Shown here: one piece after another, positions 37,461 to 46,915 of the stretch
Layout: every line of letters starts with the position of its first letter
How positions within the stretch are numbered: position 1 is the stretch's first letter
Source: Agrococcus lahaulensis DSM 17612
GTDB lineage: Bacteria > Actinomycetota > Actinomycetes > Actinomycetales > Microbacteriaceae
Assembly (NCBI RefSeq): GCF_000425105.1
Contig: NZ_AULD01000005.1
Coordinates: 682,001 to 746,000, forward strand
Reading direction: 5' to 3'
Length of the DNA stretch: 64,000 bases
The notes under the pieces: generated by a model
The model's input: the letters and a program-made list of their open reading frames with translations, nothing else
Told to the model about the DNA's origin: nothing
Database searches by the model: none
Position numbers and translations under genes: made by a program

Positions 37461-37894
37461 TCCTGCTCGACACGAGCGTGCTCGTCTACGCCGTCGGCGC
37501 AGAGCATCCGCTGCGCGAGCCGTGCCGTGCCGTCATCGCCGCCGTCGGCGACGGCACGCTCGCGGCCACGACGACGGTGGAGGTGCTGCAGGAGTTCGCT
37601 CATGTGCGTGCTCGGCGGCGCGGGCGCGACGACGCCGCGGCGCTGACCGAGCGCTACGCGACCGCCTTGGCACCGCTGATCAGCGTCGACGCAGACGATC
37701 TCTCGGCCGGGCTGCGCCTCTTCCGGGAGCACGAGCCGCTCGGAGCCTTCGATGCCGTGCTCGCGGCCGTTGCTCAGCGCCGCGACCACGTGCGAGCGCT
37801 CGTCTCCGCGGATCGCGGCTTCGCGAGCATCCCGGGCCTGGTGCACCTCGACCCGGGCGCGAGCGGCTTCCGCGCCGCGGCCGGCATCGGCTGA
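37457..37894 (+). CDS. PIN-domain toxin (VapC-like RNase)
   Basis: A 145-residue PIN protein: ILLDTSVLVYAV at the N-terminus (first acidic residue), a middle glutamate in TVEVLQEFAHV, and the C-terminal acidic pair in GAFDAVLAAVA and VSADRGF. These positions coordinate metal for RNA cleavage. GTG 37457 overlaps the antitoxin stop. With the antitoxin it forms a VapBC-type pair directly upstream of the Wadjet operon. Confidence 0.85.
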   Translation: MILLDTSVLVYAVGAEHPLREPCRAVIAAVGDGTLAATTTVEVLQEFAHVRARRRGRDDAAALTERYATALAPLISVDADDLSAGLRLFREHEPLGAFDAVLAAVAQRRDHVRALVSADRGFASIPGLVHLDPGASGFRAAAGIG

Positions 37895-37983
37895 AGCGCG
37901 CCGGGAGCGCATCCCGCGGCTCGCGGGCTCGTCGCGTGCGCGTCACCGGCCTCCGCCAGAATGGACGTCATGGGGGCTCGACG

Positions 37984-39438
37984 ATGACCACGGTCAGCGC
38001 CGCGCTGCGCCTGCAGCGGCTCGTCGCCGACGACCCCGCGCTCGCGCTGCTGCGCGCCGAGCACGCGCCGATCATCGTCGCGCTCCTCTCGCGGCTGCTC
38101 GGCGGCGAGGTGCGCCGCCGCCCGGCCGAGGAGTTCATCGACCTCGTCGACGCCGACCTCGATGCGCTGCGACCGCACTTCGAGCTGCCGCAGACCGGCA
38201 AGGCCTACGCGGCGGCGTGGCGCGCGGCGGGCTGGCTCGTGCGGCGGCCCGCAGCCGAGGCGCGCGCCGAGACCGTCGAGCTCTCGCCGGCGGCGCTGCG
38301 GGCGATCCGCGTCTTCGAGCAGCTCGAGCAGCCGCGGGCGACCGCCACGGAGTCGCGGCTCATGACCATCCGCGACCAGGTGCAGCGCCTCGCGATCGAG
38401 ACCGACCCCGACGGAGCGCGCCGGCGCGAGGCGCTCGAGCGCGAGCGCGCCGCGATCGACGCGCAGATCCGAGCGATCGGTGAGGGGCGCTTCGAGCCGC
38501 TCGATGCGGCGCGCACGAAGGAGCGGGTCGCCGAGATCCTGCGGCTCGCCGAGGACGTGCCCTCCGACTTTCAGCGCGTGCGATTCCGCTTCGACGAGCT
38601 GAACCACGAGCTCATGGCGAGCCTCCTCGACGCCGACGAGTCGCAGCGCACCGTGCTCGAAGACATCTTCCGTGGCGTCGACCTCATCGAGCAGACCGAC
38701 GAGGGGCTCACGTTCGCCGCGTTCTCGGCCCTCGTGCTCGATGCCGAGCGCAGCGAGGCCTTCGAGGCCGACATCGCGAGCCTGCTCGAGCGCGACCTCG
38801 GCGACGCGATGTCGATGTCCGAGCGCCGGTTCCTGCGCACCTTCCTCCGCGAGCTCAAGCTCCACAGCCACGAGATCCACGGCGTGCTCGCCGAGTTCGC
38901 CCGCGGCTTGCGCCGCTACGTGCAGTCGCAGGACTTCCAGCGCGACCGCGCGCTCCAGCGCTCCATCCGCGCCGCGCTCGCGACCGCGCTGCGAGCGGCC
39001 GAGCACGTCAAGCCGTTCCACGCGAGCGGCGTCGAGCTGCCGCTCACCTCCGTCGAGCTCTCGAGCATCGGCGCGCTCACCGCCCACGACCCATCCGAGT
39101 TCGCGATCGACGAGCACGTCGTCGCCCACGAGCCCGGGCTCGCGGACTACGAGCAGCTCAAGGCCCTCGCGCGCGACACCGAGATCGACTTCGAGGAGCT
39201 CACCGGCGTCGTCAACGCGCGGCTGCGGGGCGCCGAGGCGCTCACGGTCGCGCAGCTGCTCGCCGACTGGCCCGCCACGCAGGGCGTCGCGAGCGTCGTC
39301 GGCCTCATGACGCTCGCGATGCAGCACGGCAGCGTCTCGGGTGACGAGACCGAGACGCTCGTCTGGCCCGGCGTCGACGGCACGACCCGCAGCGCCGTGG
39401 TGCGCAGCCACCGCTTCGTCGAGAGGATCCCGACATGA
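37984..39438 (+). CDS. jetA: Wadjet anti-plasmid system protein JetA (DUF3375)
   Basis: A 484-residue DUF3375 protein, opening LQRLVADDPALALLRAEHAP, as is typical. In Wadjet type I, JetA is the kleisin-like subunit that joins JetB and the JetC SMC-like ATPases. Long helical stretches (RREALERERAAIDAQIRAIG) and the segment RFRFDELNHELM fit the family. ATG 37984 is the first of four overlapping genes: the JetB start overlaps its stop by ATGA. The complete operon recognises closed circular plasmid DNA by loop extrusion and cuts it. Confidence 0.9.
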   Translation: MTTVSAALRLQRLVADDPALALLRAEHAPIIVALLSRLLGGEVRRRPAEEFIDLVDADLDALRPHFELPQTGKAYAAAWRAAGWLVRRPAAEARAETVELSPAALRAIRVFEQLEQPRATATESRLMTIRDQVQRLAIETDPDGARRREALERERAAIDAQIRAIGEGRFEPLDAARTKERVAEILRLAEDVPSDFQRVRFRFDELNHELMASLLDADESQRTVLEDIFRGVDLIEQTDEGLTFAAFSALVLDAERSEAFEADIASLLERDLGDAMSMSERRFLRTFLRELKLHSHEIHGVLAEFARGLRRYVQSQDFQRDRALQRSIRAALATALRAAEHVKPFHASGVELPLTSVELSSIGALTAHDPSEFAIDEHVVAHEPGLADYEQLKALARDTEIDFEELTGVVNARLRGAEALTVAQLLADWPATQGVASVVGLMTLAMQHGSVSGDETETLVWPGVDGTTRSAVVRSHRFVERIPT

Positions 39439-40145
39439 CCGATCCGCACGCGGCAGCGCTCGAGCACGCCGCTCCCGACGAGGAGAGGGCGGATGCGTCG
39501 ACCGGCTCGAGCGCGCTCTGGCCGGGGGATTCGGGCCGGCTGCGCGAGGACTCGCGGCGCGCGCTGCTCGAGCTCATCCAGGGCCCCTACCTCTCATCCT
39601 CCAACCGCGGCCGGCTGTGGGTCGCGCTGCTCGCCGACGCCGACGAGATCCGCTCGCGGCTGCACGAGCTCTTCCTCGAGCTCGTGATCGACCGGAACGA
39701 CGAGATCGCGTTCGTGCGCCCGGTCGACGCGGGCGAGCGCCCGGTGCCGCTCGCGGTGCGCTCGCGCGCGCTGACGTTCATGGACACGCTCATGCTGCTC
39801 GTGCTGCGCCAGCACCTGCTCGCCGCTCGCGGCGAGCGGCGCGTGTTCGTCGATCGCAGCGACGTCTTCGAGCAGCTCGCGCCCTACCGGGTCGCGCGCG
39901 ACGAGGCCGACTTCGAGCGCCGCATGAACGCATCCTGGACCAAGCTCATGAACAAGCTCGGCCTCATCCACCGCGCGGGCAGCGACGAGCGAGTCGAGAT
40001 CTCGCCCGCGCTGCGGCTCATCTTCGACGACGACCGCGTCCAGTCGCTGCGCCGCGAGTACGAGCGCGTGCTCGAGCGCGGCGGCGATGCGGCGCTCGAC
40101 CTGGACGCCACCATCGACGCCGACGACCGGGAGCCGACGCCGTGA
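39435..40145 (+). CDS. jetB: Wadjet protein JetB (DUF4194)
   Basis: A 236-residue DUF4194 protein, the KITE-like (MukE-like) winged-helix subunit of Wadjet. It has a disordered acidic N-terminus, then LLELIQGPYLSSSNRGRLWV and further on LTFMDTLMLLVLRQHLLAAR and DVFEQLAPYRVARDEADFER, family-typical helices. Start ATG 39435 overlaps the jetA stop (ATGA) and its end overlaps the jetC start (GTGA), as expected for proteins assembled together. Confidence 0.9.
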   Translation: MTDPHAAALEHAAPDEERADASTGSSALWPGDSGRLREDSRRALLELIQGPYLSSSNRGRLWVALLADADEIRSRLHELFLELVIDRNDEIAFVRPVDAGERPVPLAVRSRALTFMDTLMLLVLRQHLLAARGERRVFVDRSDVFEQLAPYRVARDEADFERRMNASWTKLMNKLGLIHRAGSDERVEISPALRLIFDDDRVQSLRREYERVLERGGDAALDLDATIDADDREPTP

Positions 40146-43100
40146 CGATGCTCGAGATCGAGGGACTCGAGCTGCTCGAGCCGACGGTGCAGTGGCGGCT
40201 CGCCGAGGTGCAGCTGCTCAACTGGGGCACCTTCGACGGCCTCCACCGGGTGCCGATCGCGCGCAAGGGGCAGCTCATCACCGGCAGCTCGGGCTCTGGC
40301 AAGTCGTCGCTGCTCGATGGCATCGCCGCCGTGCTCACGCCCGACGGCATGCTGCAGTTCAACGCGGCCGCGCAGGGCGCGGGCGGCGGGCGCGGCGACC
40401 GCAGCATCGTCAGCTACGTGCGCGGCGCGTGGTCGAAGGCCGCCGACGAGGAGCAGGATCGCGTCGTCAGCCGCTTCCTGCGGCCGGGCACGGTCGTGAG
40501 CGGGGTGCTGCTGCGCTACCACGACGGGGCCGACGCGGTGGTGACGCTCGCACGGCTCATGTTCCTGAAGGGCACGTCGACCGACAAGGGCGACTTGCGC
40601 GACGCCTACCTGCTCGAGCAGGGCGAGCTCGACCTCGAGCGGCTGCGCGGCTTCGTCACGAGCGGCGCGAACGGCATCGACACCCGCGGTCTGCAGCGCG
40701 CTCATCCGAAGGCGGTGCTGACGACGAGCGGCAAGCATGCGAAGTTCTACGCGCGGCTGCAGAGCGTGCTCGGCATCGGCGGCGACAACGCGCTGCAGCT
40801 GCTGCACCGCACACAGTCGGCGAAGAACCTCGGCAGCCTCGACCATCTCTTCCGCACCTTCATGCTCGATCGGCCCGCGACCTTCGCGATCGCTGACAAC
40901 GCGGTGCAGCAGTTCGGCGAGCTGGACGCCGCACACCGGCACGTCGTCGACCTGCGGCGCCAGCGCGACGCGCTCACCGTCATGCGCGACCTCGGCGACC
41001 GCTACGACGACGCATCCGCACGCGCCACCGCGGCCGGCGAGCTGCGCGACCTCGTGCGGCCGTTCGAGGCGCGCGAGCGGCTGCGGCTCGCCCGGCAGGA
41101 GCGCGCGGCGGCCGAGATCGCCGCGCAGCAGGCAGGGGCGGCGCTCGCCGCGGCGCGAGCGGCCGACGCGGCCGCGGCCGACGACCACCGGATCGCGCAG
41201 CAGGCGCTCGATCGCGCAGGCGGTGCCGATCTCGTGCAGCTCGACGGCCGCATCCGAGACGCCGAGCGCGAGGTCGGGCACCGGCAAGCGCGGCTCGAGC
41301 GGCTCGCGCGCCAGCTCGCCGACGTCGGCATCGACCGTGCGCCCGGCGACGAGGCGCAATTCGCCGAGCTGCGGGCGCTCGCTGCCGACGAGCTCCAGCA
41401 ACCGGCGGCGAAGCTCGACATGGAGCACCCCGCGGTGCAGCGGCTGGCCCAGTCCACCGAGCGGCGTCGGCGCATCGACGCCGAGCTGCAGGCGCTGCGC
41501 GACTCCCGCAGCAACGTCGACTCGCGGCGCTTGGGTGTGCGCGCGAGGCTCGCCGAGCACCTCGGCGTGCCCGAGCAGGCGGTGCCGTTCGCCGGCGAGC
41601 TGCTCGAGGTGCTGCCGGGCGAGCGCCGCTGGACGGGCGCGATCGAGCGGGTGCTGCGGCCGCTCGCGACGACGCTGCTCGTGCGTGCCGAGCACCTGGG
41701 GGCCGCGCGGCGCTGGATCGACGCGGAGTCGCTGGGGACGCGGCTCGTGTTCGAGGCGGTGGAGGCGGACGTGTCGTCGCCGCGCTCGCTCGCGAGCGAC
41801 GCGTCGCTCGTGCGGAAGGTCGCGGTCGCCGACGGCGGCTTCCACGACTGGCTCGCGCACCGGCTGTCGGAGCAGTACGACATCGCGTGCGTCGAGACCG
41901 CCGACGAGCTCGACCGCTTCGCGCGCGCCGTCACGATCCGCGGACAGGTGAAGCGCTCCGCCACGCGCTACGAGAAGGACGACACGCACGCGGTCGACGA
42001 CCCGACGCGGTGGCTGCTCGGCTCGAGCGAAGCGCGCCACGAGGCGCTCCTCGCGCAGCGCGCCGAAGCGGATGCCGACGCGAAGCGCGCGCACCGCGAG
42101 GTCGAGCAGCTGCAGGCTGACGTCGCGCTCAGCACTCGCCGACGCCAGCAGCTCAGCCAGCTCGTGACCGAGTCGTGGGAGCAGTACGACGCTGACGGCG
42201 CGGCCGCGCGCGTCGCGCAGCTTCAGCGGCAGCGGGTCGTGCTCACGAGTGCGAGCGGCGATCTCGAGCGCGCGGCAGCGGCCGAGCAGGAGGCCCGGGC
42301 CACCGCGGCGGCCGCGCGCGCCGCCGCCGATGAGGCGCTCGCCGCAGACCGCGCCACCGAGCGCGAGCTGCAGAGCCTGGCCGCCGCGATCGCAGAGGCC
42401 GAGCGGTCGATCGCGGCCGACGGCCGGGGCGAGCTCACGTCCGAGCCGGTCGAGCAGCTCGAGGCGCGGTTCCGCGAGGTGCGGCGGCGCATGACGCTCG
42501 CCGAGCTCCCGGCCGCCGCGCGCGAAGTCGAGGGGCGGCTCGGCCGAGAGCGCGAGCGCGCGATCGGCGAGCGCGACCTCGCCGCGCAGGACTTCGCGGC
42601 GGCCGCGACGAGCTTCAAGGAGAAGTGGACCGTCGCATCCGCCGACCTCGTCGCCCGCGTCGACGATCGCGCCGGCTTCCGGGCGCTGCTCGAGACGATC
42701 GAGGCGAACGACCTGCCCTCGCAGGAGCAGAGCTTCCGCCGGCTGCTGCGGGCCAAGTCGAGCGACGTGGTCGGCTTCCTGCGCAAGGAGCTGCTCGACG
42801 CGCCGAAGGAGGTGCGGGAGCGCATCGCGCCGGTGAACGAGTCGCTCGGGCGGTCGCAGTTCGACCGCGACCGCTTCCTGCGCATCCGGGTGAAGCTCAC
42901 GCGCGGCGACGTCGTGCAGCGCTTCATGCAGGAGCTCGCGCGGATCGCCGAGGGCAGTTGGGACGACGAGGACGCCGCGTCGGCCGAGCGCCGGTTCGAG
43001 GTGCTCGCGCAGCTCATGGCGCGCTTGGGCTCGAGCGAGCCGGCCGACCGCAAGTGGCGCGAGCTGTGCCTCGACACCCGGCTGCACGTCTCGTTCCTCG

Positions 43101-43471
43101 CCGAGGTCGTCGACCGCGCCGGGCTCGTGCTCGAGACGTACGACTCCGGCGCGTCGCTCTCGGGCGGGCAGCAGCAGAAGCTCGTGGTCTTCTGCCTCGC
43201 GGCGGCGCTGCGCTACCAGCTCACGCAAGAGGGCTCGGAGCGGCCTCGCTACGGCACGGTCATCCTCGACGAGGCCTTCGACAAGGCCGACAGCAGCTAC
43301 ACCCGCATGGCGATGGACATCTTCGTCGAGTTCGGCTTCCACATGGTGCTCGCCACCCCGCTCAAGCTGCTGCAGACGCTCGAGCCCTACATCGGCGGCG
43401 TCGCGGTGGTGCAGAACCCGACGCAGCGGCAGTCGACCGTCGACCAGCTCGGCTTCGAGCGATCGCGGTGA
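40142..43471 (+). CDS. jetC: Wadjet protein JetC (SMC-like ATPase)
   Basis: An 1109-residue SMC-like ATPase. Walker A ITGSSGSGKSSLLDG is at ~46-60 and follows LNWGTFDGLHRVPI. Long Ala/Glu/Arg-rich coiled coils run through the middle (~290-450 and ~620-800). The signature SLSGGQQQK and Walker B ILDEAFDKAD close the ATPase head near the C-terminus. It is the DNA-translocating motor of the Wadjet complex. GTG 40142 overlaps the jetB stop; an ATG lies two codons later. A 1303-codon frame on the other strand is a shadow. Confidence 0.9.
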   Translation: MTMLEIEGLELLEPTVQWRLAEVQLLNWGTFDGLHRVPIARKGQLITGSSGSGKSSLLDGIAAVLTPDGMLQFNAAAQGAGGGRGDRSIVSYVRGAWSKAADEEQDRVVSRFLRPGTVVSGVLLRYHDGADAVVTLARLMFLKGTSTDKGDLRDAYLLEQGELDLERLRGFVTSGANGIDTRGLQRAHPKAVLTTSGKHAKFYARLQSVLGIGGDNALQLLHRTQSAKNLGSLDHLFRTFMLDRPATFAIADNAVQQFGELDAAHRHVVDLRRQRDALTVMRDLGDRYDDASARATAAGELRDLVRPFEARERLRLARQERAAAEIAAQQAGAALAAARAADAAAADDHRIAQQALDRAGGADLVQLDGRIRDAEREVGHRQARLERLARQLADVGIDRAPGDEAQFAELRALAADELQQPAAKLDMEHPAVQRLAQSTERRRRIDAELQALRDSRSNVDSRRLGVRARLAEHLGVPEQAVPFAGELLEVLPGERRWTGAIERVLRPLATTLLVRAEHLGAARRWIDAESLGTRLVFEAVEADVSSPRSLASDASLVRKVAVADGGFHDWLAHRLSEQYDIACVETADELDRFARAVTIRGQVKRSATRYEKDDTHAVDDPTRWLLGSSEARHEALLAQRAEADADAKRAHREVEQLQADVALSTRRRQQLSQLVTESWEQYDADGAAARVAQLQRQRVVLTSASGDLERAAAAEQEARATAAAARAAADEALAADRATERELQSLAAAIAEAERSIAADGRGELTSEPVEQLEARFREVRRRMTLAELPAAAREVEGRLGRERERAIGERDLAAQDFAAAATSFKEKWTVASADLVARVDDRAGFRALLETIEANDLPSQEQSFRRLLRAKSSDVVGFLRKELLDAPKEVRERIAPVNESLGRSQFDRDRFLRIRVKLTRGDVVQRFMQELARIAEGSWDDEDAASAERRFEVLAQLMARLGSSEPADRKWRELCLDTRLHVSFLAEVVDRAGLVLETYDSGASLSGGQQQKLVVFCLAAALRYQLTQEGSERPRYGTVILDEAFDKADSSYTRMAMDIFVEFGFHMVLATPLKLLQTLEPYIGGVAVVQNPTQRQSTVDQLGFERSR

Positions 43472-44616
43472 TCCCGGTCGACGAGGCTCGCGCTCGCGTG
43501 GCAGCGCGGGTTGCCGCGCTCGCCCGCGACTGGGCCGCCGATCCGGCGGCCGCGGCCGGCGCGGTCGTGCGCATCGCCCTGCACCCGCCGAGCGAGCGCG
43601 AGGCGCTCGAGCGGCAGGCGGCGGTGATCGCGTGGCGCGACGCCTGGACGCGTGCCGCGACCGAGCCGGGCGTCGCGCTCGAGTGGGCGACCCGCAGCTG
43701 GAGCCGCCTCGGCGCGCAGTCGGTGCCCGTGCGCGTCGCGATCGAGGGAGCTGATGCGCTGGCTCGCTTCGCCGGGCGAGAGGCGACGGATGCATGGGGG
43801 CGCGTGCGCGACCGGGTCGCGGCGGCGATCGACGGCCTGGACGGCGGCGCGGCGGTCGCCGCGGCCGCGCGCTCGCACGCGACCGCCCTCGCCGCCTACG
43901 GCGACGACGAGTTCCAGACGGTGCTCGACGTCTCGCGCTGGCTCGCCGAGCACCCGGTCGATGGCATGCGGCCGCGACAGCTGCCCATCCGCGGCGTCGA
44001 CTCGAAGTGGTTCGGCGCGCACCGCGCGGTGGTGTCGGCGCTCGTGCTCGCGGCGAGCGGTCGGGAGTCGCTCGGCATCGTCGGCGATGCGCAGCAGTTC
44101 CGGGTGCGGCTGCTCGACGAGCGCGTGCTCCCGGGCGCTCCGCGGGCCTTCGGCGCGTCGGTGGATGAGCTCGCGGTGCTCCGCGTGGAGGCCGACGCGG
44201 TGCTCGTGCTCGAGAACCTCGAGACGCTGCTCGCGCTGCCGCCGATGCCCGGCGTCGTCGCGGTGCACGGGGCCGGCTACGCCGCCGCCGAGCTCGCGCG
44301 CATCCCGTGGCTCACGGGCGCGCGAGTGCGCTACTGGGGCGACCTCGACTCGAACGGCTTCGCGATCCTCCACCGGCTGCGGTCGGCGCTGCCGTCGGTG
44401 GTAAGCGTCGTCATGGACGAGGAGGCGCTGCTCGCGCATCGCGACCTGTGGGTGCGGGAGCCGAAGCCGGCTCGGGGCGCCTACCCGACGCTCGAGCCGT
44501 TCGAGCAAGCGGCGCTCGACCGCGTGCGCGACGAGGGCGACGTGCGCCTCGAACAGGAGCGCATCCCGTGGGCATTCGCGCTTGAGCGGCTCGACGCCGC
44601 ACTTGCTCAGCGGTAG
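43468..44616 (+). CDS. jetD: Wadjet protein JetD (DUF3322/DUF2220, toprim-like nuclease)
   Basis: A 382-residue protein with the two JetD parts: an N-terminal DUF3322 region (VPVRVAIEGADAL) and a C-terminal toprim-like DUF2220 region. Family residues include LPIRGVDSKWFGAHR (~170) and the toprim metal pair in YWGDLDSNGFAIL (~288). JetD is the subunit that nicks or cuts the DNA after loop extrusion. GTG 43468 overlaps the jetC stop. The gene is convergent with the RelE-type toxin, with their ends overlapping slightly. Confidence 0.9.
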   Translation: MIPVDEARARVAARVAALARDWAADPAAAAGAVVRIALHPPSEREALERQAAVIAWRDAWTRAATEPGVALEWATRSWSRLGAQSVPVRVAIEGADALARFAGREATDAWGRVRDRVAAAIDGLDGGAAVAAAARSHATALAAYGDDEFQTVLDVSRWLAEHPVDGMRPRQLPIRGVDSKWFGAHRAVVSALVLAASGRESLGIVGDAQQFRVRLLDERVLPGAPRAFGASVDELAVLRVEADAVLVLENLETLLALPPMPGVVAVHGAGYAAAELARIPWLTGARVRYWGDLDSNGFAILHRLRSALPSVVSVVMDEEALLAHRDLWVREPKPARGAYPTLEPFEQAALDRVRDEGDVRLEQERIPWAFALERLDAALAQR

Positions 44617-44864
44617 AGCACGTCGCGCCTGCCCAGGGTCACGACGACCACGAGCAAGCGGTCGTCCTCGATCGCGTAGACGACGCGGTAGTCGCCGCTG
44701 CGCACCCGCCACTCCGGCCGCCCGGTGAGCTTCCTCGCTGCTGGCGGCCGCGGATCCTCGGCGAGCAGCTCGAGCATCGCCTGCACGCGACGCTTGCCGT
44801 CCGGCGGCAGCCTCCGAAGGGCGCGTGCTGCCGAGGTGAGCAACTCGACGCGGTAGCGCTTCAC
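44607..44864 (-). CDS. RelE/ParE-family toxin
   Basis: An 85-residue protein of RelE/YoeB style: YRVELLTSAARALRRLP at the N-terminus, then a compact beta sheet with WRVRSGDYRVVYAIEDDRL and LLVVVVTLGRRDVLY. The Arg and Tyr positions fit a ribosome-dependent mRNA endonuclease. GTG 44864 overlaps the antitoxin stop (GTGA). Its 3' end overlaps the last codons of jetD by 10 bases. Confidence 0.85.
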   Translation of the reverse strand: MKRYRVELLTSAARALRRLPPDGKRRVQAMLELLAEDPRPPAARKLTGRPEWRVRSGDYRVVYAIEDDRLLVVVVTLGRRDVLYR

Positions 44865-45121
44865 GACAGGCCGAGGTCGCGCCTCACCTCGTCCCACGGC
44901 ACGGGCACCTCGTCGAGCCGCTCGGCCTCGTCCTGAGCCGCTGCCGCCGCCCTGATGTCCGCGAGCTCTTCCGCGTCGTCGAGCAGCCGTCGCAGGACGT
45001 CGGCGTCGACGATCGCGGCGACATCGCGGTCGCGGCGAGTGAGGTAGACGGGTGCGCTCCGCGCCCGGTCGACGAGCGTCGAGAGCCGGTCGCGCGCGGC
45101 GGTGATGGTGACCCGATCCAT
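44861..45121 (-). CDS. Phd/YefM-family antitoxin
   Basis: An 86-residue antitoxin. The first ~50 residues (ITAARDRLSTLVDRARSAPV then YLTRRDRDVAAIVDADVLRR) are a Phd/YefM DNA-binding fold; the Glu/Asp-rich C-terminus should wrap the toxin. ATG 45121 is preferred because it begins the conserved domain; an upstream in-frame ATG adds residues that look non-native. It pairs with the RelE toxin and closes the Wadjet island on this side. Confidence 0.8.
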   Translation of the reverse strand: MDRVTITAARDRLSTLVDRARSAPVYLTRRDRDVAAIVDADVLRRLLDDAEELADIRAAAAAQDEAERLDEVPVPWDEVRRDLGLS

Positions 45122-45176
45122 GCGGCGAGGGTAGCGCCGCTGCCCGAGAATGGGAAGAAGTCCCGATCGCGCCATG

Positions 45177-45824
45177 TCAGCTCGCGAGGGCGTCCGAGGT
45201 CATCGGCATCGCGGAGAGCTCACCGGGGCGCATGCCGACAGAGAGCAGCAGCGCCATCATCACCTCTGCAGCGACGGTCCAGACCGAGCAGCCCGGCACC
45301 ATCGAGACCGCTGGGTTGCCGTGCTCGCACCGCTCCCACTCGAGCTGGGCGAAGCACTCGGGGAGCGGTACAGAGAGCAGCAGTCGCAGCTCCCAACCAC
45401 CGTCCTCCTCGATGTGGATGGTGACTCCGGCGCGCGCATCGACCGGCACCCTGCCATCCGGCCCCGGCTCGTGCTCGTGCTCCGGGCACGGCCGCATGCC
45501 GCGCGCGACGATCTCGTCGGGGTGCAGCGCGGCGACCGGGAGCACCGAGGCCGCGCCACCCCGCATGCGCACGTGATCGAGCACCTGCACGAGCTCGTGG
45601 AGGTCACGCTTCCAGACGGGATTGCCGAGTCGTGAACCGGTGATCGCCCGCCTGCCTGCGACGTCGCCCTCCGCAGAGCCGAGCCGCGCCTGCTCGCGCG
45701 GCCGTACGGGCGCGCCCGCGTGCCGCGCGACCTGCTCGGCCTCGGAGCGCGTGCGCGCGATGCACTCGAACGACCCGCCTCCCTCGACGTCGAAGGTGAA
45801 CCGGTGGGTCGCATCCGCTCTCAT
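45177..45824 (-). CDS. Hypothetical protein (215 aa)
   Basis: A soluble protein I do not recognise. It begins with a beta-rich segment (ATHRFTFDVEGGGSFECIAR) and an HTH-like AEQVARHAG, has two histidine/cysteine spots (RPCPEHEHEP and WERCEHG) that could bind metal, and ends in a helical tail. ATG 45824 lacks a clear ribosome site. It lies between the toxin-antitoxin pair and the SDR gene. Confidence 0.5.
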   Translation of the reverse strand: MRADATHRFTFDVEGGGSFECIARTRSEAEQVARHAGAPVRPREQARLGSAEGDVAGRRAITGSRLGNPVWKRDLHELVQVLDHVRMRGGAASVLPVAALHPDEIVARGMRPCPEHEHEPGPDGRVPVDARAGVTIHIEEDGGWELRLLLSVPLPECFAQLEWERCEHGNPAVSMVPGCSVWTVAAEVMMALLLSVGMRPGELSAMPMTSDALAS

Positions 45825-45974
45825 GACCGCAGGATGCGCGCAGCGGACACGGCTTCGTGCGGCTAGGACGACTGCTTGTGGAGAACGCGCACCTCCTCAT
45901 GCGCTGTGCACCAGCCGCACACCGCGCTCAGCCCGGCTGGCTACCGTGCTGATCCCGACGCGAAGGAGCCAGTC

Positions 45975-46907
45975 ATGACCGACCAGACGCACGCCGACGA
46001 CGCGCACCTCGAGACCACCGACCAGCTGACGTTCCAGAACCCCGTCGACCGCTACCCCGCGATCGAGCCGCCCGAGCAGCACCAGGAGGAGCCGGGCCTC
46101 GACTCCGAGATGACGCCGAAGAGCGACCGCGGCGAGCACTCGTACCGCGGCACTGGCCGGCTCCAGGGCCGCAAGGCGCTCATCACCGGCGCCGACTCCG
46201 GCATCGGCGCGGCCGTCGCGATCGCGTTCGCTCGCGAGGGCGCCGACGTCGCCATCAACTACCTGCCCGCCGAGGAGTCCGACGCGCAGTGGGTCAAGGA
46301 GATCATCGAGGCCGAGGGCCGCACGGCCGTGCTCCTCCCCGGCGATCTCACCGACGCATCCTTCTGCGAGACCCTCGTGACGGATGCGGTGCAGGGCCTG
46401 GGCGGCCTCGACATCCTCGTGAACAACGCGGGCAAGCAGATCGCGCAGGAGTCGCTCGAGGACATCGAGGACGAGCAGCTCGTCGACACCTACGCGGTGA
46501 ACGTGCTCGCGATGTTCCGCATCACGAAGGCGGCGCTCAAGCACCTGCAGCCTGGGTCGACGATCATCAACACGACCTCGGTCGTCGCCTACATGGCGCC
46601 GCCGGTGCTGCTCGACTACGCGTCGACGAAGGCGGCGATCAACAACTTCACGAAGGGGCTCGGGCAGCAGCTCGCGCCGAAGGGCATCCGCGTCAACGCG
46701 GTCGCGCCCGGCCCGATCTGGACGCCGCTGCAGCCGACCGACGGCCAGCCGACCGAGGAGCTGCCCGAGTTCGGCAAGTCGACGCCGCTCGGCCGCGCCG
46801 GCCAGCCGACCGAGCTCGCGCCCGCCTACGTGTTCCTCGCCTCGCCCGAGTCGAGCTACGTGATCGGCGAGACGCTCAACGTGAACGGCGGCATGCCGAC
46901 GCCCTGA
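45975..46907 (+). CDS. SDR-family oxidoreductase (YghA/glucose-1-dehydrogenase type)
   Basis: A 310-residue SDR with the ~50-residue N-terminal extension typical of the YghA/YhdF group (DRYPAIEPPEQHQEEPGLDS). NAD-binding ALITGADSGIGAAVAIAFAR, NNAGKQIAQ, and the active-site Tyr-Lys YASTKAAINNFTKG are all present, and the end is VIGETLNVNGGMPTP. The extension and the acidic, salt-tolerant look fit a stress-induced general dehydrogenase. GAAGGAG precedes the ATG. A 21-base inverted repeat begins eight bases after its stop. Confidence 0.9.
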   Translation: MTDQTHADDAHLETTDQLTFQNPVDRYPAIEPPEQHQEEPGLDSEMTPKSDRGEHSYRGTGRLQGRKALITGADSGIGAAVAIAFAREGADVAINYLPAEESDAQWVKEIIEAEGRTAVLLPGDLTDASFCETLVTDAVQGLGGLDILVNNAGKQIAQESLEDIEDEQLVDTYAVNVLAMFRITKAALKHLQPGSTIINTTSVVAYMAPPVLLDYASTKAAINNFTKGLGQQLAPKGIRVNAVAPGPIWTPLQPTDGQPTEELPEFGKSTPLGRAGQPTELAPAYVFLASPESSYVIGETLNVNGGMPTP

Positions 46908-46915
46908 CGCGAGCT

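Noticed and set aside
39884-43795. 1303-codon open frame on the minus strand
   Set aside because: It is the shadow of jetB, jetC and jetD on the other strand; the low-complexity Arg/His/Leu/Pro composition is typical of antisense frames in GC-rich DNA.
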